A DNA stretch of 47,299 bases from Candidatus Hydrogenedentota bacterium (GTDB taxonomy: Bacteria; Hydrogenedentota; Hydrogenedentia; Hydrogenedentales; CAITNO01): the NCBI GenBank assembly GCA_903893795.1, contig CAITNO010000147.1:1-47299 (forward strand), read 5' to 3'. Shown one piece after another: positions 31,997-40,080 of this stretch. Each line of letters begins with the position of its first letter. The first letter of the stretch is position 1. The translations under genes were made by a program, and so were the position numbers. The notes beneath the pieces were generated by a model. The model searched no databases. It had not been told where the DNA came from and saw only the letters and a list, made by a program, of their open reading frames with translations.

Positions 31997-32221
31997 GTTA
32001 AGGAGGCGCGTGGCGTTTCCCCTGCGGTGAAGCGAATCATGAAAAGTCCCCGGGGGATGAGGCGTAGTGTGCGTAGGATATGGGTGTCAGCGGGGCAACG
32101 AGCCTCGCTTGATATGCCTGTCGGCGGATGACCAATAATTTGCCAAGAGGAGAGCGTCAGGAACCGTTAGAAACAGGTTCTAGGCGCTTAGCCTTGATCG
32201 GGCTCACAGAGGGAGAGAACG
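31997..32221 (+). ncRNA. Long leader with several short hairpins, nature unknown
   Basis: From the expected transcription start to the ATG at 32222. It holds a CCCCGGGG-type palindrome near 32050, a GAACC/GGTTC stem near 32160-32180 and GGC/GCC and AGCC/GGCT stems near 32182-32212. A 30-codon frame starts at 32039 without a strong ribosome site. I could not match it to a riboswitch class. It may be regulatory or merely a long leader. Confidence 0.3.
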
Positions 32222-33304
32222 ATGATTCATCAGGAATGCGGGAGTTGCGGGAATGCTTTGGACATACCCGACGAGTATGCGGGCGCGAAAGGCCGTTGCG
32301 CAAAATGTGGGGCGACAATTCTGGTTCAAAGCTCGCCCGACGCCATTGCCGTGGAACCGTCAATCCCCGTAGAGACATCTCCTGTCTCTGCTGGCCGAGA
32401 GGAGTCCCCACCGGTCAAATCGAAAATGCTTACGATGTTTGGATGGTGTTGTTTTCTTGTTGCCGCGGCTACGGGAATTTTGGCTCGATTTGAGATCATC
32501 AGTTGGAGATGGAGCCTCCTCTTGATGGTTGTATGCATTGTGTATCTTCTTGTGGACGCACGTAAGCGGCGCACGCCTCGCAATAGGACAATTCTTTGGG
32601 TTGTTGGCGCTGCGCTTGTCTATTATTGTGTCTTTCCGCTTTATTTGTTCTTGCGCCAGGGCACACGAACGTTCATTGCGATCCCCGCAAGTCTGGCTTT
32701 GACTTTTGTCATGGCGTTCGCTCTTTTTGCTCCGTCCTATACAAATGACGATGAGCAGAGTGATCAAACGGCGGGAATGGCTAAAGACACCTCACAACGC
32801 TTGACAGACTCAAAAGGCGCAAGTGTCTCTGTAACCGAGGTCGAACAGAAACTCAATATCAAATTCTCAAGAATGGCGAAGTTCAAAGTCAAAGGGATTT
32901 ATCTTGGCATGAACAAGTCAGACGCTATCAATATCATGAAGAAACTCCTCGGAAAGGAGAATGTCGGGTATGACGAGTCGAACCCTGGAATGGTTATGCT
33001 CAATGGAGGCGGCGCATCAAGCGCTCCTTCTGCGATGATGTTTGCAGGAGACCCGTTAATAGGATACGCATTCCAAAGCGATGTTGTTGATCGGATATTC
33101 AATGCTGGTGCTCTAGATTTTAGGTCATTCGCGCAGCAGTTTATAGACAACTATAATCTTGGAAAGATGACTGCTGAACGGGACGAGCACGGCAGTGAAT
33201 ACCTTATCCACCGAAACAAGGCGGGATTTTCCGTGCAGATCTTCGCCGACAAGTCCATGGGGGTAGCATTGATCGAAAACGCAGGCAAACCCTCTTTCAA
33301 CTAA
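32222..33304 (+). CDS. Zinc-ribbon membrane protein of unknown function
   Basis: A 360-residue protein I do not recognise as a whole. An N-terminal zinc ribbon has C6, C9, C26 and C29 (C-G-S-C and C-A-K-C). After a Ser/Pro-rich linker come about four hydrophobic spans (about residues 70-170), then a soluble C-terminal domain (about 215-360). There G-I-Y-L-G-M-N-K-S-D-A resembles the 'G-M-x' start of small lipoprotein folds such as SmpA, only loosely. GGGAGAG lies 5 bases before the ATG, and a strong promoter is 230 bases upstream. Composition is less GC-rich than both flanks. The next small gene starts 14 bases later and is probably co-transcribed. Confidence 0.75.
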   Translation: MIHQECGSCGNALDIPDEYAGAKGRCAKCGATILVQSSPDAIAVEPSIPVETSPVSAGREESPPVKSKMLTMFGWCCFLVAAATGILARFEIISWRWSLLLMVVCIVYLLVDARKRRTPRNRTILWVVGAALVYYCVFPLYLFLRQGTRTFIAIPASLALTFVMAFALFAPSYTNDDEQSDQTAGMAKDTSQRLTDSKGASVSVTEVEQKLNIKFSRMAKFKVKGIYLGMNKSDAINIMKKLLGKENVGYDESNPGMVMLNGGGASSAPSAMMFAGDPLIGYAFQSDVVDRIFNAGALDFRSFAQQFIDNYNLGKMTAERDEHGSEYLIHRNKAGFSVQIFADKSMGVALIENAGKPSFN

Positions 33305-33318
33305 CAAGGATTTTCACG

Positions 33319-33534
33319 ATGCTTAAATGTCCCATGCCTGGATGTGGAGTCGTCATTGCTCCCGAACGTGGTGTTGAACATCTTCCCGAACAGAAGGGCG
33401 CGCTCATACGCCATCTGACTGGTGAGGAATCGGGTTGGTGGAAATGCCACGGCCATAATCTTGAACATTCGGCAGCAAGCGCAATTGCTGAGCATGCTGT
33501 TCAAATCACGCGCCTGTTGGAGGATGTTCTTTAG
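33319..33534 (+). CDS. Small cysteine/histidine protein of unknown function
   Basis: A 71-residue protein with C4 and C9 (K-C-P-M-P-G-C-G) and a W-W-K-C-H-G-H-N-L-E-H segment (C43, H44, H46), which could form a zinc site. AAGGA lies 8 bases before ATG 33319 and the gene follows the zinc-ribbon membrane protein by 14 bases, so it is likely its operon partner. No signal peptide. Low-GC like its neighbour. The reading frame is short, but the ribosome site, spacing and metal-ligand pattern support a real gene. Confidence 0.6.
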   Translation: MLKCPMPGCGVVIAPERGVEHLPEQKGALIRHLTGEESGWWKCHGHNLEHSAASAIAEHAVQITRLLEDVL

Positions 33535-33566
33535 GTCCAACACTCGGGAAACAAGCCGGAAGTAAT

Positions 33567-33788
33567 CTACTTCGCATTTTGCCCGTAGTCGCCCGCCAGC
33601 AATCCCCGGAGGGAAAGGTCTTCATCCAAATCGGGCCAATGAAGCCCAAAGGGGGAAACTTCAATTCTGTTAAGCTGTTGCGCGCTGCCTTGAGAAAGAC
33701 GGGGATTTCCCGCAATGGGAAAGCGTATTTCCACACCGCTCTGCATGATTACGTTTATGAAACCGTCCTGTTCGAATGCCCTGGGCAT
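33567..33788 (-). CDS. DUF2442 domain protein
   Basis: A 73-residue protein with the DUF2442 pattern: G-V-E-I-R-F-P-I, P-R-L-S-Q-G-S, N-R-I-E and the diagnostic ending G-L-H-W-P-D-L-D-E-D-L-S-L-R-G-L-L-A-G. The family is often found beside DUF4160 genes in small two-gene modules suspected of toxin-antitoxin function, but none is seen here. ATG 33788 has AGGGA six bases upstream and is preferred to ATG 33794. It converges on the small Cys/His gene (33319-33534), and an overlapping plus-strand frame is taken to be its shadow. Part of the low-GC patch. Confidence 0.8.
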   Translation of the reverse strand: MPRAFEQDGFINVIMQSGVEIRFPIAGNPRLSQGSAQQLNRIEVSPFGLHWPDLDEDLSLRGLLAGDYGQNAK

Positions 33789-33885
33789 GGCCATTCCCTA
33801 TTCGGTTGGTCGGGCTGATGTCCAGTATAAGTTGTCCCGGTACGATCCACAAATACGCGAACGTTGTTGACGCCCCCACACACCC

Positions 33886-33966
33886 GTCATTCCCGCGAAG
33901 GCGGGATTCCATGCCATCCAAGGCACGCCTTGCGGCGCGCTGGATTCCCGCCTTCGCGGGAATGAC
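33886..33966. repeat. GTCATTCCCGCGAAGGCGGG-type paired inverted repeat
   Basis: Arms 33886-33911 and 33941-33966 are reverse complements at 25 of 26 positions. Each arm contains its own CCCGCGAAGGCGGG hairpin. A related pair is at 41095-41186. It lies in the 375-base gap 33789-34163, which also holds the CGCAGAG repeat and the rhaM promoter. Confidence 0.75.
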
Positions 33967-33999
33967 GGAGCCCCTGCGCCTTTGGTTAATCCCCTCCCC

Positions 34000-34063
34000 C
34001 TCTGCGCAGCTCTGCGTCCTCCGCGTCTCTGCGATGAGAAAAAAGAAACGCAGAGGCGCAGAG
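34000..34063. repeat. CTCTGCG/CGCAGAG inverted repeat
   Basis: CTCTGCGCAGCTCTGCGT (34000-34017) pairs with ACGCAGAGGCGCAGAG (34048-34063) apart from a two-base bulge. Similar 'cgcagagg' text recurs at 35570 and 40355. A low-complexity dispersed repeat. Confidence 0.5.
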
Positions 34064-34080
34064 GAACGTAGAGATTCATG

Positions 34081-34109
34081 TTGAGCCCCGTTTCCGGTTA
34101 CGCTACTCT
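34081..34109 (+). promoter_or_regulatory. Possible promoter of rhaM
   Basis: TTGAGC (34081-34086) and TACTCT (34104-34109) are 17 bases apart. A TATAGT at 34109-34114 is an alternative -10. Moderate match only. Confidence 0.35.
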
Positions 34110-34163
34110 ATAGTTGTCTATTTTTCAATACGGCCAAGAACCGCGAACAAGGAGACCAGGAGC

Positions 34164-34502
34164 ATGCAACGCTACGGCTGGATCATCGGGCTGCACCCGG
34201 ACCGGGTGGAGGACTACAAGCGGGAACACGCCGCGGTGTGGCCGGCCGTGCTCAGGATGATCAAGGACTGCAACATCCAGAACTATTCCATTTATCTGCG
34301 CCAGTTCCCCGACGGCGCGTTTTACCTGTTCAGCTATCTCGAATACACCGGCACGGACTTTGACGGTGACATGGCGAAGATGGCCGCCGACCCGACCACG
34401 CAGGAGTGGTGGGCGGTGTGCAAACCGATGCAAGTGCCCATTGCCAACGCGAAGGAAGGCGAGTGGTGGGCCGACCTGGAGGAGATCTTTCATTGCGACT
34501 AA
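34164..34502 (+). CDS. rhaM: L-rhamnose mutarotase
   Basis: A 112-residue cytoplasmic protein of the RhaM/YiiL family, which interconverts alpha- and beta-L-rhamnopyranose before the isomerase step. The start Q-R-Y-G-W-I-I-G-L, the catalytic H22 in R-E-H-A-A-V-W-P, the Y-S-I-Y-L stretch and D-P-T-T-Q-E-W-W match the family. An AAGGAGACCAGG ribosome site precedes the ATG. The 3' end overlaps the TTG start of the UroD-like gene by 10 bases, so the two are coupled. It fits with the GH78-like rhamnosidase at 43514, but no rhamnose isomerase or kinase is in the window. Confidence 0.95.
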   Translation: MQRYGWIIGLHPDRVEDYKREHAAVWPAVLRMIKDCNIQNYSIYLRQFPDGAFYLFSYLEYTGTDFDGDMAKMAADPTTQEWWAVCKPMQVPIANAKEGEWWADLEEIFHCD

Positions 34503-35545
34503 ACTCACGGGAACGCGTATTGACCGCCTTTGCCCACCAGGAACCGGACCGGGTGCCCGTCTGGTGCGGCGCGTCGGAGGAATTCTGGGCGAAGGCGAAG
34601 GCGGAATTGGGGCTGGACGATGAACCGCTGCGGGGGTTATTCGGCGATGATTTTCGCCGGGTCCATGCGGGCTACCGCGGGCCGGACTTTGCGCTGCAGC
34701 ATGCCGGGGCGGTGTACCGGACCGTGTTCGGCGTTGAACGCGAGGGGCTGGGCTACGGGCAGCCCATCACCCACCCGCTGACCGGGGCCACCCTGGACGA
34801 GATTCATGCCTATCCCTGGCCCAGCGCCGACTGGGTGGATGCCAGCGCAATACGCGAGATCGCGCTGGCCTGGAAAGGCGAATACGCCATCCTCGGCGGC
34901 GACTGGTCGCCTTTCTGGCACGACGCCATTGACCTGTTCGGCATGGAGGACCTCATGCTCCGCATGTATGAGGACCCCGACGCGGTGGATGCGCTGTTCA
35001 CCCATCTGGTTGACTACTATGCGGCGTCGAGCGAGCGGGTTTTTCAGGCGGCCGACGGAGCCATTGACCTGTTTTTCATCGGCAACGATTTCGGCAGCCA
35101 GACCGGGCCGCTGCTCGGGGCGGCGCTCTTCGACCAGTTCATCCAGCCGCACCTGAGACGGCTCGCGAAGTTGGGCCACGATTACGGACTCGGCGTCATG
35201 ATGCACTGCTGCGGCGGCGTACGTGAACTGATTCCGCTGTTCATCGACGCCGGCATTGACGCCATCCACGCCGTGCAGTTGTCCTGCCGCGGCATGGACA
35301 TCGCCGAACTCAAGCGCGATTTCGGCGACCGGCTCGTGTTCAACGGCGCCATCGACTCGCACCACGTGCTGATCGACGGCACGCCCGAAACGGTGCGCCA
35401 GTCCACCCGCGAAGTGCTCGAAATCATGAAACCCGGCGGCGGCTACATCTGCGGCGCCAGCCACGACACCATCCTGGGAGAGACTCCGGTGGGGAACGTG
35501 GTGGCCATGTTTGACGCCGTCCGTGAGTTTGGAAATTACCCCTGA
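34493..35545 (+). CDS. Uroporphyrinogen decarboxylase (UroD)-family protein
   Basis: A 350-residue TIM-barrel protein of the UroD/MtaA superfamily. N-S-R-E-R-V-L-T-A near the start and the metal-site-like H-C-C-G-G-V-R-E-L-I-P near residue 240 show the branch related to corrinoid methyltransferases rather than haem synthesis, since the UroD catalytic N-terminal motif is absent. Many such paralogues sit beside sugar genes in carbohydrate degraders, with unknown reactions. The start is TTG 34493 inside the end of rhaM, seven bases after GGAGGAG; longer upstream frames lie within rhaM and are not credible. Coupling with rhaM suggests a role in sugar or methyl-group metabolism. Confidence 0.85.
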   Translation: MRLNSRERVLTAFAHQEPDRVPVWCGASEEFWAKAKAELGLDDEPLRGLFGDDFRRVHAGYRGPDFALQHAGAVYRTVFGVEREGLGYGQPITHPLTGATLDEIHAYPWPSADWVDASAIREIALAWKGEYAILGGDWSPFWHDAIDLFGMEDLMLRMYEDPDAVDALFTHLVDYYAASSERVFQAADGAIDLFFIGNDFGSQTGPLLGAALFDQFIQPHLRRLAKLGHDYGLGVMMHCCGGVRELIPLFIDAGIDAIHAVQLSCRGMDIAELKRDFGDRLVFNGAIDSHHVLIDGTPETVRQSTREVLEIMKPGGGYICGASHDTILGETPVGNVVAMFDAVREFGNYP

Positions 35546-35977
35546 TTCCCATCCTTTGCTTCTCTATGCGTTCTTTGCGATCTTTGTGGTAATCTCATTT
35601 CTTGAACCGCGTGGAACTTGGAGCAGCATAGCCGCAACCAAATTGGACCGAAGCTCCGTCGCGCTATCAAGTCCTGCTCATTGATGATGATCGCGCGAAC
35701 AGGGAGCGCGCGCGATGAAGCTTTTTCCAGAGCGGTGCGGGAAGCGTTTTGCCGGAGTGCTTAGCGGCTGGGAACGGCTGGCGTTTTTTGGCGCCTTGCG
35801 CTGGATTGCAGTCTGAGGGGCCTGTCGACCCCCATGTCCGGCAAGAAGATGCTTGCGTCTGTGGCGATGCTGCTGGATTTACGCTTGCTTCAATGATCCC
35901 GATGTCGGGTTTAGCCATATGCGGCTGGAGACCAGGCACTGGCAGACGGTCCCCATCAGAAAGGTTTGGCCCTATTG
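35546..35977. other. Non-coding gap before the esterase gene
   Basis: This 432-base gap shows no convincing gene. It contains 'gcgttctttgcgatctttg' repeat-like text near 35570 and a small ATCGCGCG/CGCGCGAT hairpin (35690-35697 and 35709-35716). AAAGGT at about 35960 may be the ribosome site of the next gene. Confidence 0.4.
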
Positions 35978-37363
35978 ATGAAAACCGGGTTCTTCACAAG
36001 AGTCGCCGCCCTGTGCCTGCTGGTTTCAGCGGGCGCACTGGCGGTGCTGGTCATTTCCACATTCAGGCACGCCGAACTGCTCGCCTACGGCATTGGTTTG
36101 AACATTTCGCTGGTTCCGCTGCTGCTGGCCGGAATGGCGGGGATGGCGGCCACCTGCGCCGTGACGGGGATACGGACCTGGCGCAAAGGCATGGCACGAC
36201 CGTGGAAAATGGCGGCGGCATCAGTAGTCGCCCTTTCGCTGACAGCCCTTTCCGGCCTCTTGACGTATGCGCTGGAGGTCACTTATGAACGCGGCGACAT
36301 TAACCTGGGCCGGGTGGCCCTGCACGCCCGCGACCTTCCCGCATGGCGGGACCGGGCCGCAACGATTCGGGCCGGCATCCTGCACGGCGCCGGACTGGAC
36401 CCCCTGCCCGCGCGGACGCCGCTAAATGCGGTGACGCACAGCCGCCGCGAGGAAAAGGGGTATATCGTTGAAAACGTGTACTTCGAAAGCATCCCCGGTT
36501 TTTTCATCGCGGGAAACCTGTATCGCCCCTCCGCGCCCGAGGGGAGCGCAATACGGCCGGTGGTGCTGCTGCCGCACGGACATTTCACTTTGGGACGTTT
36601 TGAGCCTTCCGTGCAGCATCTGGGGGCCACCTTCGCGCGCATGGGCGCCATTGCCTTTTCCTACGACATGGTCGGGCGCGGCGAAAGCAGGCAGGTGCCG
36701 CACAACAACCCCAACGCCCTGACGATGCAGCTTTGGAACAGCATGCGCGCGCTCGACTTCCTGCTCTCCCAGCCCGACGCCGACCCTTCACGGGTGGGCA
36801 TGACGGGCGCGTCCGGCGGCGGCACCCAGACTTTCCTGTGCACCGCCGTCGACGACCGTGTCAGCGTCGCCGCGCCCGTGGTCATGGTGTCTTCCTGGTG
36901 CTACGGCGGTTGCGCCTGTGAAATCGGCATGCCCATTCATCGCGGCGCGGGGTATGCCACGAACAACGCAGAAATCGCGGCGCTGGCCGCGCCGCGACCC
37001 TTGCTGGTGGTGTCGGACGGGTCCGACTGGACGCGCAGTGCGCCCCGGCTGGAGTATCCCTATCTGCAACGGGTCTACTCCCTGTTTGGGCGTGAAAGCG
37101 ACGTCGAGAACGCACACCTTGCGGATGAAGGGCATGATTACGGTCCGTCCAAGCGGCAGGCAGTATATCGTTTCTTCGCGAAACACCTTGGGTTGAGCAT
37201 CGACGCTGTCAAATCACCCAACGGCGATATGGACGAAAGCGTAAACACCATCGAGCCGCAACAGGCACTGGAAGCATTCAATGCGGCACATCCCTTGCCG
37301 TCCGACGCGCTGCACGGATGGGATGTGGTGATGGCAGGGCTCAAGACGCAGCAGCGGCGTTGA
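35978..37363 (+). CDS. Acetyl-xylan-esterase-like alpha/beta hydrolase with N-terminal membrane segments
   Basis: A 461-residue membrane-anchored hydrolase. Three hydrophobic segments (about residues 5-27, 42-62 and 80-100) precede an alpha/beta-hydrolase domain of the acetyl-xylan esterase/dienelactone hydrolase type. The nucleophile is S279 in G-A-S-G-G-G and the catalytic His is H386 in G-H-D-Y-G-P; the acidic residue was not assigned. The domain start (Y-F-E-S-I-P-G-F-F-I-A-G-N-L-Y-R-P) is typical of secreted esterases that remove acyl groups from polysaccharides. ATG 35978 is chosen; TTG codons at 35966 and 35975 are alternatives. The membrane part suggests action at the cell surface or in the periplasm. 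The following gene is on the other strand. Confidence 0.85.
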   Translation: MKTGFFTRVAALCLLVSAGALAVLVISTFRHAELLAYGIGLNISLVPLLLAGMAGMAATCAVTGIRTWRKGMARPWKMAAASVVALSLTALSGLLTYALEVTYERGDINLGRVALHARDLPAWRDRAATIRAGILHGAGLDPLPARTPLNAVTHSRREEKGYIVENVYFESIPGFFIAGNLYRPSAPEGSAIRPVVLLPHGHFTLGRFEPSVQHLGATFARMGAIAFSYDMVGRGESRQVPHNNPNALTMQLWNSMRALDFLLSQPDADPSRVGMTGASGGGTQTFLCTAVDDRVSVAAPVVMVSSWCYGGCACEIGMPIHRGAGYATNNAEIAALAAPRPLLVVSDGSDWTRSAPRLEYPYLQRVYSLFGRESDVENAHLADEGHDYGPSKRQAVYRFFAKHLGLSIDAVKSPNGDMDESVNTIEPQQALEAFNAAHPLPSDALHGWDVVMAGLKTQQRR

Positions 37364-37529
37364 TCAGGCCGTTGCATATTCCGTCGCAAAGCCTGAGAGC
37401 CTGACAGCCTCATGGCTGGCAAAGAACTGGAACGCGGTATTCGTCCCGCAGGCGCCCCGCCTGCCTCGTCCCCGCTATATTTGGCAACCGCCACCGAATG
37501 GGTTTCGAGGCGCGCGCTGCCCGTTCCGA

Positions 37530-38378
37530 TTATGCCGCCGCCCAGCCGTCAGCGATAAGCCGATACCCCTCCTCGTACACCTCCTCCGGGCTGCCCGACA
37601 GGTCTCGCCAGACACAGGTGGTCGCGGCGAGGTCGGGCAGGGCGCGGCCAAAGGCCTCGATGGTCAGCCAGCCGTCGTAGCCGCCCTCCTTTAGCGCGCT
37701 GAACGTTTTCGCCCACGCCACGTGGTCGCGGCCCGGTGTGCCACGGTCAGTCGCGGACACATGGAAATGGCCGAGCGCGTCCGCATGGTCGCTGATGCAG
37801 CCAACCGGGTCGCGCTCCTCGATGTTGCCGTGAAAGGTGTCGTACATGGCCTTGAAATTGGGGTGCCCGACACGGCGCACATGGTCCACCGCGTCACCCA
37901 GCGTGTTGAGGAAATAGCACTCGAAACGGTTCAGCGCCTCAATGGCCAGCAGCACCCCGGCATCCTGCGCGATATCGGCGACAACCCGGTGCACTTCCGC
38001 CGCCCGGTCCTTCTCCGCCTCCGTCGGCCCCTTTCCGGTGAACACGCCCAGCGGCTGATAGTAGGGCCCGCACAGCACCTCGGCTCCCAGCGCGGCGGAG
38101 CAGTCCACTGCCCATTTCAAATAAGACAGGGCCCCTTCGCGTTCGCCTGGGTCCGGGCTGATAGGATTGTGCGCCTGGTCCGGAATGACTGTCACGGTTG
38201 TGCAAGCCAAGCCGTTGTCCGCAAGCGCGCGCGCCATCTGCACGTAATGGGCGGGCTCACCGCTGAACAGGGGGATCTCCACCCCGTCATAGCCGGTGGC
38301 CTTGAGTTTCTCGAACAGGGGGAAATGCTCCTCCGTCACAAAGGGTGTCCACAGCAGCATGTTGAACCCGATTCGCAT
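37530..38378 (-). CDS. Sugar phosphate isomerase/epimerase-like TIM-barrel protein
   Basis: A 282-residue xylose-isomerase-like barrel of the AP-endonuclease-2/tagatose 3-epimerase group. The likely metal ligands are the Glu in A-I-E-A-L-N-R-F-E, the Asp and His in M-Y-D-T-F-H, the His in F-H-V-S, and the Glu in T-I-E-A-F-G. The R-F-E-C-Y-F pattern and W-T-P-F near the start match D-psicose/tagatose 3-epimerase relatives. ATG 38378 has GGAGG six bases upstream, which decides against the longer frame. It is cytoplasmic and single, between the esterase and the alpha/beta hydrolase. It probably epimerises a ketose; the sugar cannot be told. Confidence 0.88.
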   Translation of the reverse strand: MRIGFNMLLWTPFVTEEHFPLFEKLKATGYDGVEIPLFSGEPAHYVQMARALADNGLACTTVTVIPDQAHNPISPDPGEREGALSYLKWAVDCSAALGAEVLCGPYYQPLGVFTGKGPTEAEKDRAAEVHRVVADIAQDAGVLLAIEALNRFECYFLNTLGDAVDHVRRVGHPNFKAMYDTFHGNIEERDPVGCISDHADALGHFHVSATDRGTPGRDHVAWAKTFSALKEGGYDGWLTIEAFGRALPDLAATTCVWRDLSGSPEEVYEEGYRLIADGWAAA

Positions 38379-38401
38379 GACGACCTCCAGTCCAAAAGTG
38401 G

Positions 38402-38421
38402 GGCAGACATTCCTGTCTGCC
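38402..38421. repeat. GGCAGACA-TTCC-TGTCTGCC hairpin
   Basis: A perfect 8-base stem with a TTCC loop just upstream of the epimerase gene. The 'gcagacattcctgtctgcc' text is of the dispersed-repeat type. Confidence 0.6.
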
Positions 38422-38617
38422 ATTGTCTGCTTCCTGCGCGGGAGTTGTGACTCCTTTGGCTGCGGTCGATGGTCCGTCCCGCCTCACCCATCCTAATCGC
38501 GGGGGGAACTCCGCTTCAAACGTTCACCTCATGGAATCCGCCTGCGTCAAACGATTATCCTTACCGGATTACCCGGTGAGGCGGGCAGGCAGGTGGCAAT
38601 AGCCCCCCGGAGGTTCC

Positions 38618-39580
38618 ATGAAGAAACGCATACTGATCAGTGTGGCCGCGATAATCATTCTGTCGCTGGCGGGCGCTTCCGCCTATGTCGGCCACATTGT
38701 TTACGCGTACACGCACGCAAATCTTCCCGGCGCCTATTTCGACTCCAACGGCGTGCGGATTCACTACGCTGAGGCGGGTGCGGGAACGCCGGTGATTCTG
38801 GTGCATGGGCTGTCGGTGGACCTTGGGCTGAACTGGGTGCGGTCGGGCATCTTTGCCGCCCTTTCAAAGAAGTACCACGTCGTGGCGCTGGATTTGCGCG
38901 GCCATGGCCTCAGCGGCAAACCCCATGACGCAGCCCAATACGGAACCGAACCGGTGGAGGATATCGTCCGGCTGATGGACCACCTGAAGATCAGCAAAGC
39001 CCATGTGGTCGGCTATTCGATGGGCGGATTTATCGTCACGAAATTGGCAGCCATGCACCCCGACCGGCTCCTTTCCGTGGCGCCCTGTGCCTCCGGCTGG
39101 TCTTCCACCCCCGACAAGGATTTGGCGTTCATGCACGCGCTCGGCGATTCCATCGGCCGGGGGGAAGGCTATGGACCGCTGCTGGAGCGCCTGCAGCCCG
39201 TGGGCAAACCGGTGGGGCCCATGCGGATAAGAATGGTTTCGGCCATGATGTCCCTGCGCAATGACCCAAAGGCTCTCGCCGCGATGCTGCAAAGCGTGGA
39301 CGCTCTGCGCGTCGATGAAACCGCGCTCAAGAACAACGCGCTGCCCGCCCTTTCGCTCGTTGGCGGGCGGGATCCCCTGAAACCGCTGGTGGACCAGATG
39401 TGCGCGGTGATGGCGAAGATTCGGGAGGTGGTCATTCCCGAGGCGGACCATTTCACGGCGCTGTTCAAACCCGGCTATCTTGCGGAACTGGAGAAGTTCC
39501 TCGCGGAAAACAGTCCCGCAACGGCTTCCGCATCCGCGGCAGCGCCGGTGCGTCCGGGGTCTGTCGCGAAAGCCGCATGA
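38618..39580 (+). CDS. Membrane-anchored alpha/beta hydrolase
   Basis: A 320-residue hydrolase with one N-terminal hydrophobic segment (residues about 5-30) acting as signal or anchor. The catalytic triad is S134 in G-Y-S-M-G-G, D252 in G-G-R-D-P-L and H278 in A-D-H-F-T. The oxyanion-hole motif V-H-G-L precedes. A Pro/Ala-rich tail follows residue 295. CGGAGG lies a few bases before the ATG. It overlaps the GNAT gene by four bases (ATGA), so the two are coupled; an enzyme pair that processes an acyl or amide compound is possible, but the substrate is unknown. Confidence 0.9.
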   Translation: MKKRILISVAAIIILSLAGASAYVGHIVYAYTHANLPGAYFDSNGVRIHYAEAGAGTPVILVHGLSVDLGLNWVRSGIFAALSKKYHVVALDLRGHGLSGKPHDAAQYGTEPVEDIVRLMDHLKISKAHVVGYSMGGFIVTKLAAMHPDRLLSVAPCASGWSSTPDKDLAFMHALGDSIGRGEGYGPLLERLQPVGKPVGPMRIRMVSAMMSLRNDPKALAAMLQSVDALRVDETALKNNALPALSLVGGRDPLKPLVDQMCAVMAKIREVVIPEADHFTALFKPGYLAELEKFLAENSPATASASAAAPVRPGSVAKAA

Positions 39581-40080
39581 CCATGGACTCCGTCTCAGAC
39601 ATACGGGAGGCGGGCATCGCCGACGTGCCGGTCATGGTGCGCATCATTCGGGAGTCCTTTCGCGAACAGGCCGAGATGCAGGGGATTGCGGAAAGCGAAT
39701 ACCCGCGCTATGTGGCCTTTACGGATGAGGCCGCCGTGCTGAACTCGCTGGAGAAGGGGCAGCACATGGCGTTGCTGTATCACGGCGATGAACCGGTGGG
39801 AAGCATTTGGCACACCCTGGACCGCGACGACCCACAATTGGGTCATGTCAGCAAACTGGCGGTGTTGCCTGCCTGCCGGGGTCGGAGTTACGGGGACATG
39901 CTCTTCGCCTACGCGGAAACGAAACTGCGAGCGCTGGGCGCGCAGCGCGCCCAACTCACCTGCAACGCCCGCCTCACCGGACTGCACGCCTACTACGAAA
40001 GGCTGGGTTACCGGAAAGTGAAACAGGAGCCCTGGCCGACGCTGCCCTTCGAAGTGCTGACCATGGAGAAAGAATTCTGA
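39577..40080 (+). CDS. GNAT-family N-acetyltransferase
   Basis: A 167-residue acetyltransferase. The N-terminal I-R-E-A-G-I-A-D-V and acetyl-CoA-binding motif A (V-S-K-L-A-V-L-P-A-C-R-G-R-S-Y-G) are clear, and Y-Y-E-R-L-G-Y near the C-terminus is the usual motif B. ATG 39577 overlaps the preceding stop codon; a longer frame reaching back to 39400 is within the hydrolase gene and is rejected. The acceptor is unknown. Confidence 0.92.
   Translation: MTMDSVSDIREAGIADVPVMVRIIRESFREQAEMQGIAESEYPRYVAFTDEAAVLNSLEKGQHMALLYHGDEPVGSIWHTLDRDDPQLGHVSKLAVLPACRGRSYGDMLFAYAETKLRALGAQRAQLTCNARLTGLHAYYERLGYRKVKQEPWPTLPFEVLTMEKEF

Noticed and set aside
32128..32493. 121-codon frame overlapping the start of the zinc-ribbon gene
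   Set aside because: No ribosome site and no recognisable motif; the overlapping frame at 32222 has both.
33579..33818. 79-codon plus-strand frame with a C-P-G-H-G-H stretch
   Set aside because: Overlaps the minus-strand DUF2442 gene, which has a diagnostic family ending and ribosome site; the plus frame starts with TTG and has no ribosome site.
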